This document shows, piece by piece, positions 1-5,246 of a stretch of DNA of 6,511 nt (position 1 is the stretch's first letter; each line of letters opens with the position of its first letter). The DNA is from Clostridiales bacterium (lineage in GTDB: Bacteria > Bacillota > Clostridia > Oscillospirales > QAMX01). Below the pieces are notes generated by a model. That model was not told where the DNA came from and ran no database searches. It saw only the letters and a program-made list of their open reading frames with translations. The position numbers and the translations under genes are program-made. The stretch lies in contig JAAZBA010000277.1 of assembly GCA_012514045.1 (NCBI GenBank), positions 1 through 6,511 of the forward strand, read 5' to 3'.

Positions 1-734
1 AGAGCATCCTTCACACAATCCGCCCGGACAACAAATACACCGAGGAGGAGGCAAAACTTCTGGATCTGTGCCTCATGCTTCATGCCGAGCACGGCGGAGG
101 AAACAACTCCACCTTTACCTGCCGTGTTCTGGCTTCCACCGGAACCGACACATACTCATCCATCGCCGCGGCGGTAGGTTCCCTCAAGGGTCCTCTCCAT
201 GGCGGCGCCAACAAAAAGGCTACTGAGATGTTTAATGATATCAAATCATACGCTGACAACTGGCGGGATGAGGGTTCTGTGGCAGACTACCTTACTAAGA
301 TGCTGAGACGTGAAGCCGGCGATGGCTCAGGGCTCATCTACGGCATGGGACATCCCATTTACACAATATCGGATCCCCGCGCTGTCATCCTCAAGAAGTA
401 CGCAAAGGAGCTTGCGGACAAAAAGGGCTACGGAGACGAGTTTCATCTTATTGAGACGGTTGAGTATCTGGCTCCGGAGCTTTTCAGGAAGATCAAGGGC
501 AGCTCAAAGCAGATATGCGCCAACGTGGACATGTACTCCGGCCTTATATACAAAACTTTAGGCATTCCTGAAGATTTGTATACCCCCATCTTTGCCACTG
601 CGAGAATCGCCGGCTGGGTTGCCCACAGGATGGAAGAGGTCACAAGCAACGCCAGAATCATGCGTCCCGCTTACAGATGTGTGGCGCCGGTCAAGGACTA
701 TATCCCTCTGGGAAGCCGCGAAGGAAAGGTATAA
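1..734 (+). CDS. gltA: Citrate synthase, C-terminal two-thirds (5' end cut by window edge)
   Basis: Citrate synthase condenses oxaloacetate with acetyl-CoA to citrate in the cytoplasm, the entry step of the TCA cycle and of glutamate synthesis in anaerobes. The reading frame is open from base 3, giving 243 residues; the N-terminus lies outside the window. Counting from the Met at 75, the family landmarks appear in order: HAEHGGGN (oxaloacetate-binding His), GPLHGGAN (catalytic His, codon 198-200), GMGHPIY followed by DPRA (second catalytic His and a substrate Arg), NVDMYSG (catalytic Asp), ATARIAGW (Arg) and RIMRPAYR (Arg). All expected catalytic residues of the visible part are present, so the enzyme should be active. 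The HAEHGGGN and AHRMEE forms fit the citrate/2-methylcitrate synthases of Clostridia and Bacteroidetes, so 2-methylcitrate synthase activity cannot be excluded. The gene converges on the minus-strand unit and ends just before a long shared terminator. Confidence 0.95.
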   Translation, partial: SILHTIRPDNKYTEEEAKLLDLCLMLHAEHGGGNNSTFTCRVLASTGTDTYSSIAAAVGSLKGPLHGGANKKATEMFNDIKSYADNWRDEGSVADYLTKMLRREAGDGSGLIYGMGHPIYTISDPRAVILKKYAKELADKKGYGDEFHLIETVEYLAPELFRKIKGSSKQICANVDMYSGLIYKTLGIPEDLYTPIFATARIAGWVAHRMEEVTSNARIMRPAYRCVAPVKDYIPLGSREGKV

Positions 735-745
735 TTTCAATACAT

Positions 746-832
746 AAAAAGCCCGAAACCGGGGAGAGTTTGACATGCCCCCTGTCAAGTAGACAGGGGG
801 CATGTCACAGTTCTCCGATTTCGGGCTTTTTT
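746..832. terminator. Long nested bidirectional terminator hairpin
   Basis: The outer stem is AAAAAGCCCGAAA (746-758) paired with TTTCGGGCTTTTT (819-831). It continues through a CCGGGGA/TCTCCG section with one mismatch and one wobble. After a small internal loop comes a perfect 16-bp inner stem (771-786 with 792-807) closed by the five-base loop AAGTA. On the plus strand the hairpin ends in six T; on the minus strand it ends in five T. It can therefore stop transcription of citrate synthase and of the convergent deacetylase-like gene. Its right arm overlaps the stop codon of that gene (831-833). Termination is inferred from structure and position. Confidence 0.9.
771..807. repeat. Perfect 16-bp palindrome in the terminator apex
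   Basis: The arms TGACATGCCCCCTGTC (771-786) and its exact reverse complement (792-807) flank AAGTA. This inner stem is GC-rich and perfect, while the flanking section (759-770 and 808-818) pairs imperfectly. It looks like a separate palindrome placed in the loop of an ordinary terminator. The motif CCCCCTGTCAAGTAGACAG resembles, from general memory, terminal inverted repeats of IS3-family elements. A remnant of such an end, or a small mobile palindrome, is possible but unproven. No transposase is present in the window. Confidence 0.5.
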
Positions 833-1703
833 AATTCAGGTCCTTTATCAATGCGGTGAAGTCGATCCACTCCACTTTGTCCTTGAGATATTTGTCTATT
901 CTCTCACAAACCAGCCGGAACGCCTTCATACCTGTCCTTCTGCCGCAGGAATCAAGGGACTGGACATGGGTCAGCATGACTATAGGACTGCCGATTTTGA
1001 TCTCCTCAATTATCTGTCCGGATTTTCCGTCGGCGGTGATGTAGAGATCGGCGATGGAGTTAACATATTCATCGGAAGACTCCTCGCATTCCATCGTCTG
1101 CCAGAAATAGTCACGGACGGTGGAGGACACGGAAATTACGATTCTGTCGCCGTCACGTATCACGACCTTTGGCTCGTTGCCCAGGTTTGTGCTGTTGGTG
1201 TGCAGGAAGTACCATGATTTCTTCACCCCCAGCACACGGTCAAATGCCCCGGCAATAGCGTAACCGTACTCCTCCTCGCAGCCTATACCCGCGTCCCAAG
1301 GGGATGTGACACCCGTAGGTGTAAGTTCCGCTTTATGGAGAAGCTTAATCGCCAAAGCGATATAGGGAGTCAGTGTTTCCCTTGTCTGAGCGTCCACCCA
1401 GTGCTTTTCGTCCTGCTCAAAAAATCCACCGGTTTCGATGTCATAGGCGTTTGAGTGGGTGAGAATCTCCGGGCAGATATCAAATACAGGCATTATGTCT
1501 GTTTTTACCTTCTCTATCCACCCTCTGAGCTGTTCTTCAGGGATACCTTCGACACCGTTTATGATGTCTCCCTTGCAAGAGGGCATGGGGATGACGGAGT
1601 ATTTTCCCTTTACCCCATAGGCTTTTATTATATCGCAGAATTCCGTGATGTCACAGAAAGGTGATCCGTCGTCAATTATCAGAGAGATTGGCACCTTTTT
1701 CAT
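831..1703 (-). CDS. NodB-fold polysaccharide-deacetylase-like protein
   Basis: This 290-residue protein lacks a signal peptide or membrane segment and is probably cytoplasmic. It resembles the glycoside hydrolase/deacetylase (NodB, CE4-like) fold. Residues 6-14 (ISLIIDDGS) fit motif 1 with the Asp pair D11-D12. Residues 78-88 (PEILTHSNAYD) fit motif 2, with H83 present. SPWD at 134-137 sits where the RxP[WF] motif is expected. MLTHVQ at 243-248 gives the late LxH histidine H246. In motif 2 the usual HSxxH reads HSNAY, so one metal-binding His is replaced; activity may be altered or lost, or the metal site may differ. The start at 1703 is supported by AAAGGA (1712-1717 on the minus strand) 8 bases upstream. 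It follows the aminotransferase gene by 63 bases, with a hairpin but little room for a separate promoter, so cotranscription by read-through is likely. The substrate is unknown; fold assignment is moderately sure, function is not. Confidence 0.65.
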   Translation of the reverse strand: MKKVPISLIIDDGSPFCDITEFCDIIKAYGVKGKYSVIPMPSCKGDIINGVEGIPEEQLRGWIEKVKTDIMPVFDICPEILTHSNAYDIETGGFFEQDEKHWVDAQTRETLTPYIALAIKLLHKAELTPTGVTSPWDAGIGCEEEYGYAIAGAFDRVLGVKKSWYFLHTNSTNLGNEPKVVIRDGDRIVISVSSTVRDYFWQTMECEESSDEYVNSIADLYITADGKSGQIIEEIKIGSPIVMLTHVQSLDSCGRRTGMKAFRLVCERIDKYLKDKVEWIDFTALIKDLN

Positions 1704-1728
1704 TTTGCTTATCCTTTCCCGTATTTAC

Positions 1729-1763
1729 AAAACCCGCGGCACAATTGTACCGCAGGTTTTTTT
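1729..1763 (-). terminator. Hairpin between aminotransferase and deacetylase-like gene (attenuator-like)
   Basis: Read on the minus strand, AACCTGCGGTA and TGCCGCGGGTT (1748-1758 with 1731-1741) form an 11-bp stem with two G-T wobbles and loop CAATTG. It is followed by only four T before a G. It lies directly after the aminotransferase stop and ends about 25 bases before the start codon of the next gene. The short U-tract suggests partial termination, lowering expression of the downstream gene. On the plus strand the same hairpin is followed by seven T, but no plus-strand gene reads into it here. Confidence 0.65.
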
Positions 1764-1766
1764 ATG

Positions 1767-3002
1767 TTAAATTGTGATTTCAACCTTGGACTGGTCGTAG
1801 GTCTCCAGGAACTTGCCAATGTCCTCTATAGCCTTTGTGAGCTCCTCAGGTCTGGGAAGCATAACAAGACGGAAGTGATCCGGTGTCTTCCAGTCGAAGC
1901 CACTACCGGGAATAAAGAGCACGTTTGTGCCGTGGAGCACGTCCATGGCAAACTGCCTGTCGCTTACAATGTTGTACTTCTTTATGTCTATTTTCGGGAA
2001 AAGATAGAAAGCGGCGCGGTTCTTGACATATGTAATGCCGGGGATCTTGTCAAGAGCCTTTGTTGTAGCCTCGCGCTGCTCGTAGATACGGCCGCCGGGC
2101 ACCATCATTGCTCTTGTGCTGGCGTCGTCCTCAAGAGCGGCGGGGATAACAAGCTGTGTCAGGGCGTTGCCGCACAGACGCATGGCAGCCATCTTCTGGA
2201 CAGCGGCAAGCATGGGAACGGTGAACCAGTCGGGACCGGAAACCACCATCCAGCCGCAGCGGAAGCCACAGATGATGTGGGACTTGGAAAGACCATTGAA
2301 GGTGATAACAGGCATATCGGGAGCGATAGCCGCTGTAGACTCGTGTACCAAATCGTCCATAACCAATCTGTCGTATATTTCGTCGGAGAGGAGAACAAGC
2401 TTATTGTCGCGGGCGATCTTAATAAGACCTTCGACGACCTCTCTGGGGTATACGGCGCCTGTGGGGTTGTTGGGGTTTATGAGAAGGAGAGCCTTTGTTT
2501 TTGGTGTAATCTTTGAGCGGATATCTTCAAGATCCGGGTACCAATCGGACTGCTCGTCGCAGATGTAGAGCACCGGCTTCGCCTCGGCGATATATGTCAG
2601 GTTCGTCCACAGTGAATAGGAGGGGGCGGGGATAAGGATTTCATCGCCGGGATTAAGCAGCGTGGTGGTAACCATGGAGGCAATCTCACTTACACCGTTG
2701 CCGATGAACACATTGTCAGGTGTGATGTTTTTGAAACCCTTCTTCAGGTGGTAGTTGCAGATAGCGCGGCGGGCATCGGGCATACCCTTCAGATCGCAGT
2801 AACCAACGGCCTTGTCCGCGTTCTCAAGGAGCGCCTTTCTCACGCTGTCGGGCATGCCGAAGCCGAATGTTGCGGGGTTTCCCGTGTTGAGCTTCAAAAC
2901 AGGTATGCCGGCAGCGGACATTCTGTTGGCTTCAACGAAGATGGGACCTCTTATATCGGAATGGACATGTTCCATTCTCTCGGATGGGCGAAAATCAAAC
3001 AT
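1767..3002 (-). CDS. alaA: AlaA-like PLP-dependent class I aminotransferase
   Basis: The predicted reaction is glutamate plus pyruvate to alanine plus 2-oxoglutarate, in the cytoplasm. The 411-residue length matches E. coli AlaA (405 residues, recalled). Many blocks match it closely: SDIRGPIFVEANR (15-27), LKLNTGNPATFGF (36-48), VGYCDLKG (67-73), IGNGVSE (100-106), INPNNPTGAVY (175-185), SDEIYD (206-211), FNGLSKSH (235-242), GFRCGWMV (246-253), PGGRIYEQR (302-310) and DHFRLVMLPR (375-384). K240 is the Schiff-base lysine. N179, D207 and Y210 hold the cofactor, and R378 should bind the substrate carboxylate. The segment after K240 reads SHIICGFR where E. coli has TYRVAGFR, a modest deviation. 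The start is fixed by AAAGGAGA (3011-3018, minus strand) 8 bases upstream and by an extended -10 promoter. It is the first gene of a minus-strand unit with the deacetylase-like gene downstream. A different amino donor or acceptor is possible, but the subfamily call is strong. Confidence 0.93.
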   Translation of the reverse strand: MFDFRPSERMEHVHSDIRGPIFVEANRMSAAGIPVLKLNTGNPATFGFGMPDSVRKALLENADKAVGYCDLKGMPDARRAICNYHLKKGFKNITPDNVFIGNGVSEIASMVTTTLLNPGDEILIPAPSYSLWTNLTYIAEAKPVLYICDEQSDWYPDLEDIRSKITPKTKALLLINPNNPTGAVYPREVVEGLIKIARDNKLVLLSDEIYDRLVMDDLVHESTAAIAPDMPVITFNGLSKSHIICGFRCGWMVVSGPDWFTVPMLAAVQKMAAMRLCGNALTQLVIPAALEDDASTRAMMVPGGRIYEQREATTKALDKIPGITYVKNRAAFYLFPKIDIKKYNIVSDRQFAMDVLHGTNVLFIPGSGFDWKTPDHFRLVMLPRPEELTKAIEDIGKFLETYDQSKVEITI

Positions 3003-3043
3003 CTTTACGGTCTCCTTTGCGTATTATTTTGGGAATTATACAT

Positions 3044-3072
3044 ATTATAGCATTCTTGTTCCATTTTTTCAT
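3044..3072 (-). promoter_or_regulatory. Promoter of the aminotransferase unit
   Basis: On the minus strand, ATGAAA (3067-3072, four of six to TTGACA) is followed by a 17-base spacer and a perfect TATAAT (3044-3049). TGC precedes the hexamer, forming an extended -10. The predicted transcript begins near 3037, about 35 bases before the start codon, leaving a short leader with no room for a riboswitch. A second TATAAT lies at 3035-3040 but has a poorer -35. Confidence 0.75.
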
Positions 3073-3091
3073 TATTGAAATTACAGATTTT

Positions 3092-3104
3092 CCGCAACCT
3101 GCGG
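3092..3104. promoter_or_regulatory. Short dyad between divergent promoters
   Basis: CCGCA and TGCGG (3092-3096, 3100-3104) form a 5-bp inverted repeat around ACC. It is a GC-rich island in an AT-rich region between the two -35 elements. It may be a regulator-binding site shared by both promoters, or chance; no regulator gene is visible nearby. Confidence 0.25.
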
Positions 3105-3116
3105 CGCTGATTATGG

Positions 3117-3145
3117 TTGAAAATGTATAGCGTATATGCTATAAT
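3117..3145 (+). promoter_or_regulatory. Promoter of the first Gfo/Idh/MocA gene
   Basis: TTGAAA (3117-3122, five of six), a 17-base spacer and a perfect TATAAT (3140-3145) with TGC just upstream (extended -10) form a near-consensus sigma-A promoter. Transcription should start near 3152, giving a leader of about 30 bases. Such a strong promoter usually needs repression when its product is not wanted, which fits the inverted repeat lying on it. Confidence 0.85.
3126..3143. promoter_or_regulatory. Candidate operator: inverted repeat over the -10
   Basis: TATAGC (3126-3131) and GCTATA (3138-3143) are exact inverted repeats separated by six bases. They occupy the spacer and the first four bases of the -10 hexamer. 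The 18-bp size and placement are typical of a repressor site that blocks polymerase. The repressor is not encoded in this window. Part of the symmetry could arise by chance from AT-rich promoter sequence. Confidence 0.4.
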
Positions 3146-3165
3146 TAATTACAATAAATAAATAT

Positions 3166-3172
3166 AAGGAGG
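3166..3172 (+). promoter_or_regulatory. Ribosome binding site AAGGAGG
   Basis: A full Shine-Dalgarno sequence sits 10 bases before the ATG at 3183. A closer ATG at 3175 is only two bases away and leads to a stop after three codons, so 3183 is the start. Confidence 0.85.
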
Positions 3173-3182
3173 ATATGCTTTT

Positions 3183-4154
3183 ATGAATATAGCGATGCTC
3201 AGCGGCTGGCACGTTCATGCCAAAGGATACGCCAATGAAATCAACTCCTGCGAAGGCTTTAATGTTACTGCCGTATGGGACGAATTGCCGGAGAGAGGAA
3301 AAGAGTGGGCGGCAGAGCTTGGATGCACGTTCTATCAGAACCTTGATGAGCTTCTTTCTGACGATACAATCGACGCGGTGGTGGTAAACGCTCCCACAAA
3401 CATGCATCCGGAGGTAATAATCAAAGCCGCTGAAGCGGGAAAAGCCATATTCACTGAAAAAGTGCTGGCGCTTACTCTCAGCGAAGCTGAGAGCATTAAG
3501 GAAGCTGTGGAGCGTAACAACGTGCTCTTCACCATATCCTATCCCCACAGGCTGCGTCCAACGCTTATTAAGGCAAAGCGCATTGCCGAAAGCGGCGACA
3601 TAGGAAAAATCACCTACGCCAGGGTAAGAAACGTCCATAACGGCAGCGTTGCCGACTGGCTCCCGCCACACTTCTATGACAAGACCCAATGCGGCGGCGG
3701 CGCCATGATAGACTTGGGCGCCCATCCGATGTACACACTTGAATGGATATGCGGCAAGCCAAAGAGTGTGGTATCCATGTTCACAAATGTCACAGACCGT
3801 CCCGTTGAGGACAACGCGGTGAGTGTGCTTGAGTTTGAAGGGGGCATAATCGGTGTGTCTGAGACAGGCTTTGTCTCAACCGGGAACCCCTATACGCTTG
3901 AGATAAGCGGTACCGAGGGAGCTATAATGCTTCACGGCGCAGACTTTTCCTTCTGCGGCAAGTCAACGGAGGGCAAATGGACAAAGATAGATGTTTCAGA
4001 CAAGGAAGCCCTCTACCCCATAAAACTCTGGGCAGAGTGCCTGACTACCGGCAAGGATTCGCCTTTCCCCATAGACGAGGCAGTGTCTCTCTCCGCTCTC
4101 ATGGAGGCGGCTTATGAGTCCTTCAGAACGGGAAAAAAGGTAAAAGTCAAGTAA
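3183..4154 (+). CDS. Gfo/Idh/MocA-family oxidoreductase (GWHVHA type)
   Basis: This 323-residue, probably NAD(P)-dependent dehydrogenase belongs to the glucose-fructose oxidoreductase / inositol dehydrogenase family; members oxidise or reduce sugars, inositols and sugar acids in the cytoplasm. The Rossmann domain spans about residues 1-120: the first strand and loop read MNIAMLSGWHVHA, then VVVNAPTNMHPEV (66-78) and AIFTEKVLALT (88-98). The C-terminal domain carries SYPHRLRPT (119-127) and GGGAMIDLGAHPMY (171-184), with D177 and H181 in the usual substrate-site DxGxH pattern. Two deviations stand out: the nucleotide loop lacks GxGxxG, and the catalytic EKP reads EKV (92-94). The lysine is kept, so activity is plausible. 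It has its own strong promoter and a terminator 10 bases after its stop, so it appears monocistronic. Family membership is sure; the substrate is unknown. Confidence 0.9.
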   Translation: MNIAMLSGWHVHAKGYANEINSCEGFNVTAVWDELPERGKEWAAELGCTFYQNLDELLSDDTIDAVVVNAPTNMHPEVIIKAAEAGKAIFTEKVLALTLSEAESIKEAVERNNVLFTISYPHRLRPTLIKAKRIAESGDIGKITYARVRNVHNGSVADWLPPHFYDKTQCGGGAMIDLGAHPMYTLEWICGKPKSVVSMFTNVTDRPVEDNAVSVLEFEGGIIGVSETGFVSTGNPYTLEISGTEGAIMLHGADFSFCGKSTEGKWTKIDVSDKEALYPIKLWAECLTTGKDSPFPIDEAVSLSALMEAAYESFRTGKKVKVK

Positions 4155-4163
4155 ATCGGTTTT

Positions 4164-4196
4164 GAGGTCCGGGGAGTTCTTGCCGGACCTCGTTTT
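4164..4196 (+). terminator. Intrinsic terminator after the first Gfo/Idh gene
   Basis: GAGGTCCGG (4164-4172) and CCGGACCTC (4183-4191) make a perfect 9-bp stem with a ten-base loop, followed by GTTTTA. The U-tract is short, so some read-through to the next oxidoreductase gene is possible. Confidence 0.8.
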
Positions 4197-4227
4197 AGAT
4201 TGTTTAAAAACCGTCTTATAATATACA

Positions 4228-4256
4228 AAGACATTTTGTCTCTGTGTATGTATAAT
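4228..4256 (+). promoter_or_regulatory. Promoter of the oxidoreductase/enolase-superfamily operon
   Basis: AAGACA (4228-4233, four of six to TTGACA), a 17-base spacer and a perfect TATAAT (4251-4256) lie 30 bases before the start codon at 4287. Another TATAAT at 4217-4222 with TTTAGA (4194-4199), also at 17 bases, could be a second promoter, though its -35 overlaps the preceding terminator's T-run. Confidence 0.65.
4229..4241. promoter_or_regulatory. Candidate operator dyad on the -35
   Basis: AGACA and TGTCT are exact inverted repeats around TTT, overlapping the -35 element and the start of the spacer. This is a plausible but weak operator candidate. It does not resemble the TATAGC dyad of the upstream gene, so the two promoters need not share a regulator. 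Confidence 0.3.
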
Positions 4257-4271
4257 TATATCAATAAACTG

Positions 4272-4278
4272 AGGAGGT
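4272..4278 (+). promoter_or_regulatory. Ribosome binding site AGGAGGT fixing the start at 4287
   Basis: AGGAGGT lies 8 bases before ATG 4287. The same frame is open back to a TTG at 4200, but that extension has no ribosome binding site, contains the promoter sequences and would add 29 residues unlike the family's N-terminus. Confidence 0.85.
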
Positions 4279-4286
4279 GCTTATTT

Positions 4287-5246
4287 ATGTATCGTATAGG
4301 TGTTGTCAACATTGATACTTCCCATCCCAAAGCTTTTTCCGATTATCTGCGCAAAGGTGACAGAGCGAGGTACACGGCGGTTTTCAACGAGGGTTTCCGC
4401 GGAGACGACGAGGTTGAAGGCTTCATGTATACAAACTCTATAGGAAAGCGTCATTATTCCCTTTCAAAAATGGCGGAGGACGTGGATATCGGCTTCATTC
4501 ATGGCTGCAACTGGAACAAACATCTGTCTCGCGCAAAAGCATTCATTGAAGCAGGAAAACCGGTGTTTATCGACAAGCCCATTGCAGGCAACCTTCGGGA
4601 CTGCCTTGAGCTTGAGTGTCTCGCCGCCTCCGGAGCGAAAATTTACGGCAGCTCTTCTCTGCGTTACGCAGAGGAGGTAACCTCCTTTCTGGCTCAGCCC
4701 GAGGATGAGCGTGGAAAAATCGTACATATCACAGCCACAGTTGGAGTAGATGAATTTAACTACGCGATTCATGCGGTGGAAACAATCATGGGACTTGTGG
4801 GATTCTACGCGAGAGCCGAGTCTGTTACCTATATTGGAAGAACAGGATTCCCCGGAGCCGAGTGTGACAGCTATTTCGTCCGCTTTAAAGACGGCGTTTC
4901 CGCCAACTACCACATTTACCTTAATTGCTGGCAAGCCAGCACCATGACAGTTATCACTACTAAAAAGACTGTTTGCGGCGCCATCGCCGCGGGGGTTGCC
5001 TACGGAGCCTTGCTCGATCGCGTCTGCGATGCTCTTGACGGAGACGAAAGCGGAATCGCACCCGTGGAAAGTCTGACAGAATCAATAAAAATCATGCTCG
5101 CAGGCCGTTCCTCCCGCCTCAAGGGAGGCGTGCCCGTGCGTATATGCGAGCTGACTGAGGCAGACGAGGGTTTCGACGGGGATCTGTTCGAGATTGGCTA
5201 CGCCGCCGCTGCCAGAAAGCTCTACATAACGGAGGACAAAAAATGA
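4287..5246 (+). CDS. Second Gfo/Idh/MocA-family oxidoreductase (DTSH type)
   Basis: This 319-residue predicted cytoplasmic NAD(P)-dependent oxidoreductase begins MYRIGVVNIDTSHPKAF. The DTSH loop replaces the glycine-rich GxGxxG of canonical family members. The later Rossmann strands are recognisable: DIGFIHGCNWNKHL (67-80), then KPVFIDKPIAG (91-101), whose DKP is the counterpart of the catalytic EKP motif and keeps the lysine (K97). GSSSLRYAEEV (121-131) matches the start of the second domain. NYAIHAVETIMGL (158-170) holds H162, probably the active-site His, although the usual DxGxH is not kept. It is clearly diverged from the neighbouring oxidoreductase, so the pair is not a recent duplication. 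Its stop overlaps the next start by ATGA, which implies translational coupling and a shared pathway with the enolase-superfamily enzyme. The substrate is unknown; a non-dehydrogenase role is possible given the altered motifs. Confidence 0.85.
   Translation: MYRIGVVNIDTSHPKAFSDYLRKGDRARYTAVFNEGFRGDDEVEGFMYTNSIGKRHYSLSKMAEDVDIGFIHGCNWNKHLSRAKAFIEAGKPVFIDKPIAGNLRDCLELECLAASGAKIYGSSSLRYAEEVTSFLAQPEDERGKIVHITATVGVDEFNYAIHAVETIMGLVGFYARAESVTYIGRTGFPGAECDSYFVRFKDGVSANYHIYLNCWQASTMTVITTKKTVCGAIAAGVAYGALLDRVCDALDGDESGIAPVESLTESIKIMLAGRSSRLKGGVPVRICELTEADEGFDGDLFEIGYAAAARKLYITEDKK

Noticed and set aside
1764..2516. A 250-codon plus-strand open frame opposite the aminotransferase
   Set aside because: It lies entirely antisense to a clearly recognisable AlaA-like gene, has no recognisable motif, and its composition reflects the complementary codons.
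3092..3106. The AACCTGCGG match between the divergent region and the minus-strand hairpin at 1748-1758
   Set aside because: Nine bases shared between a short dyad and a terminator arm is within chance, and the flanks do not match.
3003..3182. Possible riboswitch or small RNA in the divergent region
   Set aside because: Predicted leaders are only about 30-35 bases on either side and no extended fold or known aptamer core was seen.
3175..3186. Mini reading frame ATG CTT TTA TGA overlapping the start of the first oxidoreductase gene
   Set aside because: Its ATG is only two bases from the Shine-Dalgarno sequence, too close for initiation, and ATG 3183 is well placed.
3111..3725. A 204-codon minus-strand open frame opposite the first oxidoreductase
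   Set aside because: It overlaps the strong promoter and coding sequence of the Gfo/Idh gene and shows no domain features.
4200..4286. A 29-residue N-terminal extension of the second oxidoreductase from TTG 4200
   Set aside because: There is no ribosome binding site before 4200, the stretch contains promoter elements, and AGGAGGT with ATG 4287 gives the family-like N-terminus.
4464..4934. A 156-codon minus-strand open frame opposite the second oxidoreductase
   Set aside because: It is antisense to a supported gene, with no ribosome binding site or family signature seen.
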